A stretch of DNA of 64,000 nucleotides, taken from the NCBI RefSeq assembly GCF_030295405.1, contig NZ_AP027080.1, forward strand, positions 930,001 to 994,000, written 5' to 3'. The notes below the pieces were generated by a model. It was given only the letters and a program-made list of their open reading frames with translations, ran no database searches and was not told where the DNA came from. Shown here piece after piece: positions 35,637 through 45,751 of the stretch; position 1 is the first letter of the stretch; each line of letters opens with the position of its first letter. This DNA comes from Mesoterricola silvestris (GTDB taxonomy: Bacteria; Acidobacteriota; Holophagae; Holophagales; Holophagaceae). Both the position numbers and the translations under genes were made by a program.

Positions 35637-37211
35637 ATGAGTATTTCACTCTCTACGCGTCTTCACCTCATCGTGGGGGGCGCCTGCGCGAGCCTCGCCA
35701 TCCTCGCCCTCCTGGGCCTGGCGAGCCTCCGGTCCAGCCTGAACCAGGAGCGCCGGTCCCAGATCGCGACCCTCCTCGACACCTCGGAAAACCTCTGCGC
35801 CCACTACCACGAACTGGCCCAGAAGGGCGAAATCACCGAGGACCAGGCCAAGGCCCGGGCGGCGGAGGCCCTGGGGGCGCTGCGGCACGAGGACACCTAC
35901 TTCTTCGTGCGGGACGCCCAGGACGTCATGCGCGTCCACGTGAACCCGGCCCGGGTGGGGAAGGTGGATCCCGGGTTCAAGATGCCCGATGGCCGGTCCT
36001 CCGGCGCCGTGGGCCGGGAGATGCTGGCCAAGGACCGCATCGCCTACATGGAGATCCGCAACGCCAAGCCGGGCGGCACGGAACTGCTGCCCAAGCTCAA
36101 CGGCCTCATCGAATTCAAGCCCTGGGGGTGGGCCATCGGGATCGGGTTCTTCACGGACGACATCCAGGCGGCCTTCTGGGCCCAGGCCTGGCGCCAGCTG
36201 CTGGTGGGGGTGGCCCTCCTGGCGGTCATGGCCCTGGTGGCCACGCGGCTCTCCAAGAGCATCCTCGGGCAGCTGGGGGGGGATCCGGGCTACGCCACCG
36301 AAATCGTCCGCCAGATGGCGGGCGGGGATTTCCGCATGAACATCCAGCACGGGGGCAGCCCGGACAGCCTGCTGGGGTCCATGGCCCACATGGAAAAGGA
36401 TCTGCGGACCATGATCCACGGCATCATGGACGTGTCGGCCCAGTCCGCCTCGGGCACCACGGAGCTTTCCGCCGCGGCCGGGGAGCTGAACCTCACCACC
36501 CTGGATCTCAGCCGGAGCGCGGACCAGCAGCGGGAGGCCATGATGTCCTCGGCCTCGGCCCTGGAGCAGGTGACGGCCTCCATCCGGGCCGTGTCGGAGC
36601 GCCTGTCCACCGCCAAGGCCCTGGCGGCGGAATCCCATCAGGTGACGGAGGACGCCATCGCCCTGGCCGGCGAGACCACCCAGACCATGGACGGCATCCG
36701 CCAGAGCTCCGAGAGCGTCAGCCGGATCACCGTGGTCATCGCGGATATCGCCCGGCAGACCAATCTGCTCTCCCTGAACGCGGCCATCGAGGCCGCCAAG
36801 GCGGGGCACCAGGGCAAGGGCTTCGCGGTGGTGGCCGAGGAGATCCGCAAGCTCGCCGAGCGCAGCGGCGCCGCGGCCAAGGAGATCCGCACCCTCATCG
36901 AGACCAGCGGCCAGTGGGTGAAGGACGGCACGCAATCCGTGGAGAAGGTGGTCCAGAGCCTCGAGGCCATCCGGGCCAACGCCCGGGAACGGGCTTCCGG
37001 CGTGGAGGCCATCAACCTCGCCATCGAGGAGCAGGCCAAGGCCAGCGAGGACGTGAACAAGGCCGTGGCCATGACGGCCCACCTCACGGAGCGCAACGCC
37101 TCGGCGGCCACGGAGCTGGCCGCCAGCATCGGCGAGACCAAGCGCACCATCGACGACATCGCGTCCCTGTCCAACAAGCTGCGGGACCTCACCCACGGCT
37201 TCAAGGTGTGA
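35637..37211 (+). CDS. Methyl-accepting chemotaxis protein with a Cache-type sensor
   Basis: 524 residues from the ATG at 35637, preceded by AAGGGGGAGAT. TM1 (~10-30, [20 protein letters not shown]) and TM2 (~180-200, [17 protein letters not shown]) enclose a periplasmic sCache_2 domain with [20 protein letters not shown] and [18 protein letters not shown], often a sensor of small organic acids. A short HAMP-like region precedes the signalling helical hairpin; its tip reads [20 protein letters not shown] then [18 protein letters not shown], the highly conserved CheA/CheW contact site. No che genes are nearby. Its stop is two bases from that of convergent accC. Confidence 0.94.
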   Translation: MSISLSTRLHLIVGGACASLAILALLGLASLRSSLNQERRSQIATLLDTSENLCAHYHELAQKGEITEDQAKARAAEALGALRHEDTYFFVRDAQDVMRVHVNPARVGKVDPGFKMPDGRSSGAVGREMLAKDRIAYMEIRNAKPGGTELLPKLNGLIEFKPWGWAIGIGFFTDDIQAAFWAQAWRQLLVGVALLAVMALVATRLSKSILGQLGGDPGYATEIVRQMAGGDFRMNIQHGGSPDSLLGSMAHMEKDLRTMIHGIMDVSAQSASGTTELSAAAGELNLTTLDLSRSADQQREAMMSSASALEQVTASIRAVSERLSTAKALAAESHQVTEDAIALAGETTQTMDGIRQSSESVSRITVVIADIARQTNLLSLNAAIEAAKAGHQGKGFAVVAEEIRKLAERSGAAAKEIRTLIETSGQWVKDGTQSVEKVVQSLEAIRANARERASGVEAINLAIEEQAKASEDVNKAVAMTAHLTERNASAATELAASIGETKRTIDDIASLSNKLRDLTHGFKV

Positions 37212-37213
37212 GG

Positions 37214-38641
<1,428 letters not shown>

Positions 38642-38645
38642 GGCG

Positions 38646-39185
38646 CTAGCGCACCCGCACGGCGAAGAGCCGCTCCCCGTACTCCACGGGCTGGCCGTTC
38701 TCCACCAGGACCGCCACCACTTCGCCGGCCACGTCGCACTCGATCTCGTTCATGAGCTTCATGGCCTCCACGATGCAGAGGGTCTGGCCGGGCTTCACGA
38801 AATCCCCGGGCTGCACGTAGCTGGGCCCGTTGGGGGTGGGGCTGCGGTAGTAGGTGCCCACGATGGGGCTGGTGATGTGGTGGATGCCGGGATCCTCGGA
38901 CTTCTCCTCCGCCGGGGGCTGGGCCGGGGCCACCAGGGTGTGGGTGGGCATGGCCGGCAGGGGCATGGCCGGGGCCAGGACCTGGGGCACGGGGGCGGGG
39001 GCGTCGGCGCCGCCCTTGCGGATGCGGAACTTCACGCCCCCGGTCTCCATTTCGAATTCGTCGATGGGCTCCCGGGCCACCAGGCCGATGAGGGCCTTGA
39101 TGTCCTCCAGGCCCAGGGCCACGGTTCCGGCGGGAGCCTTGGAGGGGAGGGCGCGGGAGGGAGCGGGTTTCTTCACGGGACTCAT
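38646..39185 (-). CDS. accB: Biotin carboxyl carrier protein of acetyl-CoA carboxylase
   Basis: 179 residues from the ATG at 39185, with GGAG 6 bases upstream. The N-terminal part is basic with a helix ([20 protein letters not shown]) and [14 protein letters not shown], then an Ala/Pro-rich linker ([20 protein letters not shown]). The biotinyl domain contains [34 protein letters not shown] with the biotinylated Lys in EAMKLMNE, and ends [11 protein letters not shown]. It carries carboxybiotin from AccC to the transferase, whose genes are not in the window. Confidence 0.95.
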   Translation of the reverse strand: MSPVKKPAPSRALPSKAPAGTVALGLEDIKALIGLVAREPIDEFEMETGGVKFRIRKGGADAPAPVPQVLAPAMPLPAMPTHTLVAPAQPPAEEKSEDPGIHHITSPIVGTYYRSPTPNGPSYVQPGDFVKPGQTLCIVEAMKLMNEIECDVAGEVVAVLVENGQPVEYGERLFAVRVR

Positions 39186-39204
39186 GGGCACTCCACGGGG
39201 GGCT

Positions 39205-39690
39205 TCAAGCGGGGGTCGGGGGTTCTTCCGGGGCATCCGAAGCGACGGCCGCCTTGCGGGCGCGTCCCTTCAGGCCGGTCTCGTCGGGCCGGAATTCCTT
39301 GCTGGCGGCGTCCAGAATCCCGTTCACGAACTGGGTTCCCTCCTGGTCGCTGAATTCCTTCACGATCTCCAGCGCCTCGTTGATGACGATGGGGAAGGGG
39401 ATCTCCTTCAGGAACATCAGCTCATAGACGCCCAGGCGGAGCAGGTTGCGGTCCACCACGGCCATGCGGTGGATCTTCCAGTGCTCGGCGAACCGGGTGA
39501 GCACGGCGTCGATCTCGTCCAGGTGCCCGTGCACCCCGTCCACCAGGCGCCGGGCGTAGTAGAACGCGTCCCGGTTCAGGTCCTGGATGGCGTTGAAGCC
39601 CGCGAAGACCTCGTCGGGGAGGTACTCCGTGAGATCCATGGCGTAGAGCATCTGGAGGGCGTATTCGCGCCCCCGCCGGCGGACACCCAT
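39205..39690 (-). CDS. nusB: Transcription antitermination factor NusB
   Basis: 161 residues, all-helical. The N-terminus RRRGREYALQMLYAMDLTEY and the C-terminal RMAVVDRNLLRLGVYELMFL, IPFPIVINEALEIVKEFSDQ, FVNGILDAA are classic NusB. It binds BoxA in rRNA leaders with NusE (S10). The ATG shares one base with the ribH stop (TAATG), which is the common ribH-nusB coupling. The last ~25 residues (KGRARKAAVASDAPEEPPTP) are a low-complexity tail beyond the domain. Confidence 0.95.
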   Translation of the reverse strand: MGVRRRGREYALQMLYAMDLTEYLPDEVFAGFNAIQDLNRDAFYYARRLVDGVHGHLDEIDAVLTRFAEHWKIHRMAVVDRNLLRLGVYELMFLKEIPFPIVINEALEIVKEFSDQEGTQFVNGILDAASKEFRPDETGLKGRARKAAVASDAPEEPPTPA

Positions 39691-40178
39691 TACTTCGTCC
39701 CCTTCCTGGGCGCCGGGAGGGCCCGGAAGAGATCCACCGACTCCAGGAGGGTCATGGCGGCTTCCCAGCCCTTGTTGCCCATCTTGGTGCCTGCGCGGTC
39801 GATGGCCTGCTCCACGGAATCCGTCGTGAGCACGCCGAAGATGACGGGAATGCCGGCCTCCAGGCCCACCTGGGCCGTGCCCTTGGTGACCTCGTTGGCG
39901 ATCATGTCGAAATGGGGGGTCCCGCCGCGGATGACCGCGCCCAGGACCACGACGCCGGCGTAGTTGCCGGACAGGGCCACCTTCTTGGCCACCTGGGGCA
40001 GCTCGAAGGCCCCGGGGACCCGGATGAGGTCGATCTGGGCCTCGCTTCCCCCGTGACGGAGGATGCAGTCCGTGGCGCCGCCTATGAGCCGGTCCACGAT
40101 GAATTCGTTGAAACGCGCGGCAATCAGGGCGAACCGGTCGCCCTTTTCCACACGCAGCTGGCCCTCAAAGATCCCCAT
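39690..40178 (-). CDS. ribH: 6,7-dimethyl-8-ribityllumazine synthase
   Basis: 162 residues. It makes the riboflavin precursor lumazine. Motifs: [52 protein letters not shown] (catalytic His in PHFD) and [16 protein letters not shown]. Family length is exact. It heads the ribH-nusB-accB-accC operon, 60 bases downstream of the 414-residue unknown gene, so read-through from the long minus-strand run upstream is possible. Confidence 0.95.
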   Translation of the reverse strand: MGIFEGQLRVEKGDRFALIAARFNEFIVDRLIGGATDCILRHGGSEAQIDLIRVPGAFELPQVAKKVALSGNYAGVVVLGAVIRGGTPHFDMIANEVTKGTAQVGLEAGIPVIFGVLTTDSVEQAIDRAGTKMGNKGWEAAMTLLESVDLFRALPAPRKGTK

Positions 40179-40238
40179 GGGAACCCCCCGAAAGGTGGTT
40201 GAATTGAAGACAATAGCACAACTGGAGCGAAAGTCGAA

Positions 40239-41483
40239 TCAAAGGCCGTGCTCGAAGGCCAGGCCGGCGTCCACCACGCCCCAGGGCACCAGGTGGTCGA
40301 TCTGGTCCCGGCCCAGGGTGATGCCGAAGAGGCGCCACACCGCCAGGGAGTAGACGTCGGGGAGGTACCGGCCCCACATCTTCACCGGCAGTTCACCCAC
40401 CTCCAGCGTGGGGGAGAGGGCCAGCATGAGCATGTACTCGATGAGGAAGGAGGCGTTGGAGGCGATGCGGCCCGAGTACGTCACCCCCGCGCGCTGCTCG
40501 AGGATGCGGGCCTCGTGGATGCAGGAGCCGAACTCGCTCTCCACCAGGTCGGAGGCGGTGGTGAGGATCACCTCGGCCCGGAAGCTGCGCTGCCCCCCCT
40601 CCACGAAGCCCGGGAAGCCCTCGGCCAGCTCCTGGGGGGTGAGGCCCTTGCCGGCGTGGCGGGCCCAGTCCCAGTCCCGGGCCAGGTCCACCAGCACGCC
40701 GGGCTCAGGGACCTTCAGGTCCACCAGGAGGTTGATGTCGTTGTAGCGGCCCCGGTGCTCCTCCTTCACCACGCCCAGCACGGAGGGGTGGCGGCGGATG
40801 GCCTCCTCCATGGAATCCATCTCCTCCGGGGTGCCCACGAACTTGAGGCCGATGCCGTCGTCGATGCGCAGGTCCTCGGGCTTGAAGACCAGCACGCCGT
40901 CCCGGAAGGTGCGGCTCACGATGCGCTCGGCCTGGTCGTAGTCCTGGGCCATCTCCTGCTTGGAGGAGAGGAGCTCCTTCAGGGGGATGCCGTAGGTCTC
41001 GGCCCGTTGCTGGGCCAGGAGCCGGGCCCGCTCGTTGATGGCCCCGGCGAGGCGGTCCGCCACGCGCCGCGAGCACTTCTCGGCGATGCGGCGCAGGCGC
41101 TTGATGCGGGCCATGCCCAGGATGGTGCCGTCCTCCCGCAGCCCCAGCATCACGTCCGAGGGCGTGCCCGGGAAGAAGTCCTCGGGGTGGTTCCGGTAGA
41201 GGCTGAAGAGCTCCTGCTCGCGAGGGCCGGGGTTCCGGCAGGAGGCCACGATGGCGTCCCGCAGTTCGTCCTTGGAGCGCAGGCGCGTGAGGGTCACGGG
41301 CCCGGGGTGCACGGCCTGCTTGATGCCGGTGAGCAGGTCCCTCACCACCGGCGCCGAGATCAGGTTCTCGTACGTGGTCACCTGGGTGAGGAATCGGCCG
41401 TCCCCCCGGAGGGGGCAGTCCGCGAACCAGCGGGTGGCCAATTCGAAGAGTTCTTTGCGGTGGGTGATGCTGGTCAGGTGCAT
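40239..41483 (-). CDS. Uncharacterised 414-residue protein in the agmatine/ribH gene run
   Basis: I do not recognise the family. No signal peptide and no membrane helices. The middle is helical and charged (RIKRLRRIAEKCSRRVADRL, INERARLLAQQRAETYGIP). Residues ~210-340 include GIGLKFVGTPEEMDSMEEAI, HRGRYNDINLLVDLKV and RSFRAEVILTTASDLVESEF then GSCIHEARILEQR, whose order faintly recalls a RelA/SpoT-type nucleotidyltransferase (Y-x-D-I-N, a V-E/AEV strand, then an E-x-x-x-H helix), but I see no clear catalytic set. It begins 21 bases after aguA and may share its transcript, so a link to polyamine metabolism is possible but unproven. Confidence 0.75.
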   Translation of the reverse strand: MHLTSITHRKELFELATRWFADCPLRGDGRFLTQVTTYENLISAPVVRDLLTGIKQAVHPGPVTLTRLRSKDELRDAIVASCRNPGPREQELFSLYRNHPEDFFPGTPSDVMLGLREDGTILGMARIKRLRRIAEKCSRRVADRLAGAINERARLLAQQRAETYGIPLKELLSSKQEMAQDYDQAERIVSRTFRDGVLVFKPEDLRIDDGIGLKFVGTPEEMDSMEEAIRRHPSVLGVVKEEHRGRYNDINLLVDLKVPEPGVLVDLARDWDWARHAGKGLTPQELAEGFPGFVEGGQRSFRAEVILTTASDLVESEFGSCIHEARILEQRAGVTYSGRIASNASFLIEYMLMLALSPTLEVGELPVKMWGRYLPDVYSLAVWRLFGITLGRDQIDHLVPWGVVDAGLAFEHGL

Positions 41484-41504
41484 GGGTGATGGCCTGGTTA
41501 GATC

Positions 41505-42530
41505 TTACTCTCCCACCGCAAGGGCGGGCTGCTGCTGGGTCATGCAGTGCATGGCCCCGAAACCCCAGATGAAGTCACCGCTGTAGATACCGACGATCTC
41601 GCGGTCCGGGAAGAGGGAGGCGAGGAGGTCCAGGGCCACCCGGTCGTTGGGGTCGTTGAACACCGGAACCAGGACGAGGCCGTTGGCGATGTAGAAGTTC
41701 CCGTAGCTGGCGGGGAGCCGGATGCCCCGGTAGGTGAGGGGCCCGGGCAGGGGCAGCTCCACCACCTCCAGGGGCCGGCCGTCCTGGTCCGTGGCGGCCC
41801 GCAGGCGCCGGAGGTTCTCGGCCAGCGGGGCGTGGTTGGGGTCGTCCCGGCGGGGCTCCACCACCGTCACCACCGTGCGCTCGCCCACGAAGCGGGAGAG
41901 GTCGTCCACGTGGCCGTGGGTGTCGTCGCCCCGGATGCCGTCGCCCAGCCAGATCACCTTGCGGATGCCCAGGTGCTCGGCGAAGGCCTTCTCGTACCCC
42001 TCCCGGCCCAGGCCGGGGTTGCGCTCCTGAACCTTGCTGAGGAGACACTCCTCGGTGGTGAGCAGGGTGCCGCGTCCGTTGACGTCGATGCTGCCGCCCT
42101 CCAGGACCATCCCGGCGCGCCGTCCCCGGGCGCCCGCGGCGCGGGCCATGAAGCCCGCCACCTCGGCGTCCTGCTGGAAGTTGTCGTACTTGGCCCAGGC
42201 GTTGAACCGCCACTGCACCGCGCCCAGGGCGTCCCCGTCCCGCACGAAGCAGCACCCGGAATCCCGCAGCCAGATGCGGTCCGTGGGCAGCGCGTGGAAG
42301 CGCACGTTGGCCGAAAGGGCCCCGGCGCGGTCCAGCACGCCCCGGGCCCGGGCCTCCATGGCGGCGTCGCGCACCAGGATCTCCACCCGCTCCCTGCGGC
42401 CCAGGTGGCGGATGATCTCGGCGAAGACGAAGGGGATGGCGGCGAACTTGCCGGGCCAGTCCATGCGGTTGTGGGGCCAGGCCACCCAGGTGGCGGCATG
42501 GGTCTCCCATTCGGCGGGCATGCGGATCAT
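41505..42530 (-). CDS. aguA: Agmatine deiminase
   Basis: 341 residues of the PAD/agmatine deiminase fold. It converts agmatine to N-carbamoylputrescine. Motifs: MPAEWETHAATWVAWPHNRM at the N-terminus, TDRIWLRDSGCCFV, VLEGGSIDVNGRGTLLTTEE, DTHGHVDDLSRFV (catalytic His) and the nucleophile Cys329 in FGAMHCMTQQQP. The ATG at 42530 lies seven bases after the aguB stop, forming an aguB-aguA pair. Confidence 0.95.
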   Translation of the reverse strand: MIRMPAEWETHAATWVAWPHNRMDWPGKFAAIPFVFAEIIRHLGRRERVEILVRDAAMEARARGVLDRAGALSANVRFHALPTDRIWLRDSGCCFVRDGDALGAVQWRFNAWAKYDNFQQDAEVAGFMARAAGARGRRAGMVLEGGSIDVNGRGTLLTTEECLLSKVQERNPGLGREGYEKAFAEHLGIRKVIWLGDGIRGDDTHGHVDDLSRFVGERTVVTVVEPRRDDPNHAPLAENLRRLRAATDQDGRPLEVVELPLPGPLTYRGIRLPASYGNFYIANGLVLVPVFNDPNDRVALDLLASLFPDREIVGIYSGDFIWGFGAMHCMTQQQPALAVGE

Positions 42531-42537
42531 GGCCGCC

Positions 42538-43440
42538 TCAGTCCAGGAACCGGCGGGGCAGGTCCCCGTAGGCGTCGATGCGGCGGTCCCGCAGGAAGGG
42601 CCAGTTGCGCCGGGTGGTCTCCAGCAGGTCCAGGTCGATGTCGCCCAGGAGGATCTCCTCCTTGTCGTGGCTGGCCTGGGCGAGGATGCGCCCGAAGGGG
42701 TCCGCCAGGAAGGAGCCGCCCCAGAATTCCAGGCCCAGGCCGGGAGCCTCGTCGCCCCGGATGTTGCCGGTCTCGAAGCCCACCCGGTTCACGCCGGCCA
42801 CGAAGACCCCGTTGGCGATGGCGTGGCCGCGCTGGACGGTGCGCCAGGCGTCGTACTGGGCCTCGCCGTATTCGGCCTTCTCCGCCGGGTGCCAGCCGAT
42901 GGCCGTGGGGTAGAAGAGGGTGGAGGCCCCCTGCATGGCCGTGAGGCGCGCCCCTTCGGGATACCACTGGTCCCAGCACACCAGGGTGCCCAGCCTGCCG
43001 AAGGTGGTGTCGTGGGCCTTGAAGCCCAGGTCCCCGGGGGTGAAGTAGAACTTCTCGTAGTAGAGGGGGTCGTCCGGGATGTGCATCTTGCGGTAGAGGC
43101 CCCGGATGGAGCCGTCGGTCTCCAGCACCGCCAGGGTGTTGTGGTAGAGCCCCGCGGCCCTGCGCTCGAAGAGCGAGGCCAGGATCACCACCCCGCGCCT
43201 GCGGGCCACCTGGCCCAGGAGGTCCGTGGCCGGCCCGGGGATGCTCTCGGCCAGGTCGAAGAGGGCGATGTCCTCCCGCTGGCAGAAGTATTGGGTCTGG
43301 AAGAGTTCAGGAAGACAGACCACCTGGGCGCCCCGGGCGGCGGCCTCCTCCACGAAGGCCGCGGCCCGGCGGAGGTTCTCCGCCGGCTCGGGCCCGCAGG
43401 CCATCTGGATCAATCCGACTCGGTAACGCTTGGGGGACAA
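42538..43440 (-). CDS. aguB: N-carbamoylputrescine amidase
   Basis: 300 residues of the nitrilase superfamily; it hydrolyses N-carbamoylputrescine to putrescine, completing the agmatine route with AguA. The catalytic triad is visible: Glu in VCLPELFQTQYF, Lys in LYRKMHIPDDP and Cys in TLVCWDQWYPEGAR. The start is the TTG at 43440 (SPKRYRVGLIQM), with AGAGG six bases upstream; no nearby ATG suits the family N-terminus. It begins 38 bases after the Ehr small-subunit gene. Confidence 0.95.
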   Translation of the reverse strand: MSPKRYRVGLIQMACGPEPAENLRRAAAFVEEAAARGAQVVCLPELFQTQYFCQREDIALFDLAESIPGPATDLLGQVARRRGVVILASLFERRAAGLYHNTLAVLETDGSIRGLYRKMHIPDDPLYYEKFYFTPGDLGFKAHDTTFGRLGTLVCWDQWYPEGARLTAMQGASTLFYPTAIGWHPAEKAEYGEAQYDAWRTVQRGHAIANGVFVAGVNRVGFETGNIRGDEAPGLGLEFWGGSFLADPFGRILAQASHDKEEILLGDIDLDLLETTRRNWPFLRDRRIDAYGDLPRRFLD

Positions 43441-43478
43441 GGCGGGCCTCTGAAAAAAAGCGAACCCCCAAGAATACC

Positions 43479-44240
43479 CTACTTCACCCGGTCCAGGAGC
43501 CTGAGCAGCCCGTCCAGGATCGTCAGGGGGTGGGGCGGGCACCCCGGGATGAAGAGGTCCACGGGGATCCCCGCCCCCACGGCGCCGCAGAGCTGCTCCT
43601 CCTGGTCCCGGTAGGGGCCGCCGCTGATGGCGCAGGCGCCCACGGCGATGACCAGCTTGGGATCGGGGGTGGCGGCCAGGGTCTTGGCCAGGGCCAGCTC
43701 CATGTTCCGGGTGACGGGGCCGCAGATGAGCACCGCGTCGGCGTGGCGGGGGCTGGCCACCACCTGGATGCCGAAGCGGCCCAGGTCCCAGCCGATGGTG
43801 CCCAGCACGTTCACGTCCACTTCGCAGCCGTTGCAGCCGCCCGCGCTCACCACCCGCAGCTTGAGGGAGCGCCCGAAGAGGGCCAGGGCCTTGGCTTCCA
43901 GGGCCCCGGCCACCCGGTAGGCCTCGCCCGGGGCCGCGAGCAGGTCCTCCCGGGCGCGCGTGGCCAGGCGGAACTCGTCCGTGAAGCGCAGGGTGTGCTC
44001 GGGGCAGGCGTCGGTGCAGGCCGTGCAGAACAGGCACCGGCCCAGGTCCAGGGTGATCCGGGGCCCCTCGCCGATGGCCTCGGTGGGGCACGCGTCCACG
44101 CAGGCCCTGCAGCCCCCGGGGCAGGGCTCCCCGGGCAGCTCCGGCAGGCCCCGGAAGCGGTCCGGCATGGGCGGGACCTCCTCCGGGAAGGCGTTGGTGC
44201 GGTGCCCTTGCCGCAGTCGGGAAGCCAGGATCTTCAGCAT
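43479..44240 (-). CDS. Ehr/hydrogenase-4-related small subunit fused to a 2x4Fe-4S ferredoxin domain
   Basis: 253 residues. The N-terminal ~90 residues contain two ferredoxin motifs (CRACVDACP and CLFCTACTDACP). The C-terminal ~150 residues form the NuoB/HycG-type [NiFe]-hydrogenase small subunit: GGCNGCEVDVN, VGACAISGG and IPGCPPHPLTILDGL supply the four cysteines of the proximal (N2-like) cluster. In E. coli these are separate proteins (HyfH and HyfI). It carries electrons to the large-subunit site. The ATG overlaps the large-subunit stop (ATGA), and it is last of the six Ehr genes. Confidence 0.9.
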   Translation of the reverse strand: MLKILASRLRQGHRTNAFPEEVPPMPDRFRGLPELPGEPCPGGCRACVDACPTEAIGEGPRITLDLGRCLFCTACTDACPEHTLRFTDEFRLATRAREDLLAAPGEAYRVAGALEAKALALFGRSLKLRVVSAGGCNGCEVDVNVLGTIGWDLGRFGIQVVASPRHADAVLICGPVTRNMELALAKTLAATPDPKLVIAVGACAISGGPYRDQEEQLCGAVGAGIPVDLFIPGCPPHPLTILDGLLRLLDRVK

Positions 44241-45751
44241 CAGAGGTCGAACCCGCAGTAGGAGAGGTTGAAGCTCTTGTTGCACAGGGGGAAGTCGGAG
44301 ATCTCCTCCCCCCGCAGGGCCAGCGCGAGCCCGGTCCAGTTGTGGAAGGAGGGGTCGACGATCTTGTAGCGGGAGAAGCGCCCGTCCCCGTCCGTCACGG
44401 CCAGGTGGACCACTTCCCCGCGCCAGCCCTCGGTCATGCCCAGGGCCAGGTGGTCCGGGGGCAGGGCCCGGGGGGCCTGGACCTCGATGGGGCCGGGGGG
44501 CAGGGCCCGGAGCACGTCCAGGGCCCAGCGCAGGAACTCCACGCTGGACTGGATCTCCTGGGCGCGCACCCGGGCCCGGGCGGCCACGTCGCCCATGTCC
44601 TCGTTCACGCCCGGGATGGCGGCCTCCTGGAAGGGGCCGAAGGGGTGGGCCCGGCGCACGTCCCGGTCCAGGCCGCAGGCCCGGCCCGCGGGGCCCACCA
44701 GGCCGATGTTCTTGGCCTGGGCGGGGATGACCCGGCCGGTGCCCTCGAGTCGCGCCAGCACCGAGGGGGTGTGCCAGATGAGGTCCACGGCGTTGAGGGT
44801 GTCGGCCGCCGTGGCCTCCAGGCGCCCGCGCAGATCCTCCACCCGGGCCGCGTCCACGTCGAAGCGGACCCCGCCGGGCTTGAGCAGGTCCCTCCCCAGC
44901 CGGCTCCCGCAGAGCGCGGCGGTCATGTTGAGCCAGTCCCCCCGCAGGCGCCCGCAGTAGGACATGGTGGGCAGGAAGCCCACGTCCCCGGCGATGGCGC
45001 CCAGGTCCCCGGTGTGGTTGGCCAGGCGCTCCAGTTCCAGGGCCACGGCCCGGATGAGGTTGGCCCGCAGGGGCACCTCCAGGTCCAGCAGGCCCTCCAT
45101 GGCCAGGCAGTGGGCCCACAGGTGGCCGATGGTGGTGTCGCCCGAGGCGGTCTCCATGTGCTTGAGGGTGGACCGGTGGGGCCCCCCGGCCAGGGTCCGC
45201 TCGATGCCGCGGTGCTGGTAGCCCAGGGCGATCTCCAGGTTGAAGACCGTCTCGCCGCTGCACTGGAACCGGAAGTGGCCGGGCTCGATGACCCCGGCGT
45301 GCACCGGGCCCACGCCCACCTCGTGCACCTGGCGGCCTTCGACCCGGTAGAAGGGGGCCACGCCGGGCTGGATGGGGGCGGTGCGGTCCCAGGCGTCCCG
45401 GGGGGTGCCCAGGGCGCGGTGGTACCGCACGGGCTTGAACCAGGGGTGGCCGAAGATCTTCAGGCCGCGCTGCTCGGCGATCTCCCGCTCGAAGAGGTGG
45501 GCCTCGGGGCACCGGGGCGTGATGGAGGGGAATCCGGCGGCGGGGATGGTGGTGCGCACCACCCGGAGCACCGGTCCCGCCCCGGAGGCGAGCACCGCGA
45601 AGCCTTCCAGGTCCTGCCCCGCGAAGAGGGCCACGAGGCGGTGGTCGTCCCCGCAGGCTTCCACGATGAATTCCTGGAAGTCCGGGAAGGGGAGCGCCGG
45701 CACCTCCGAGAGGGGGATGGCGGTGCCGTTGGAGATGGGCGCGCTGGTCAT
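44240..45751 (-). CDS. hyfG: Ehr/hydrogenase-4-related large subunit lacking the NiFe-binding cysteines
   Basis: 503 residues, a fusion of the NuoC/30-kDa-like N-terminus (1-135) and the NuoD/HycE-like large-subunit domain. VGPVHAGVIEPGHFRF, YQHRGIERTLAGG and ELERLANHTGDLGAIAGDV are family motifs. In true hydrogenases CxxC follows the HRG motif and another CxxC sits near the C-terminus. Here residues 195-215 (LKHMETASGDTTIGHLWAH) have no CxxC and the C-terminal motif reads DPSFHNW (466-472), so no NiFe site can form. That is the mark of Ehr (energy-converting hydrogenase-related) complexes, whose redox partner is unknown. Confidence 0.9.
   Translation of the reverse strand: MTSAPISNGTAIPLSEVPALPFPDFQEFIVEACGDDHRLVALFAGQDLEGFAVLASGAGPVLRVVRTTIPAAGFPSITPRCPEAHLFEREIAEQRGLKIFGHPWFKPVRYHRALGTPRDAWDRTAPIQPGVAPFYRVEGRQVHEVGVGPVHAGVIEPGHFRFQCSGETVFNLEIALGYQHRGIERTLAGGPHRSTLKHMETASGDTTIGHLWAHCLAMEGLLDLEVPLRANLIRAVALELERLANHTGDLGAIAGDVGFLPTMSYCGRLRGDWLNMTAALCGSRLGRDLLKPGGVRFDVDAARVEDLRGRLEATAADTLNAVDLIWHTPSVLARLEGTGRVIPAQAKNIGLVGPAGRACGLDRDVRRAHPFGPFQEAAIPGVNEDMGDVAARARVRAQEIQSSVEFLRWALDVLRALPPGPIEVQAPRALPPDHLALGMTEGWRGEVVHLAVTDGDGRFSRYKIVDPSFHNWTGLALALRGEEISDFPLCNKSFNLSYCGFDL

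Noticed and set aside
43479-45512. One long frame joining the Ehr small subunit to an upstream sequence
   Set aside because: The upstream part is an out-of-frame reading of the large-subunit gene. The ATG at 44240 with its 4-base overlap is the true start.
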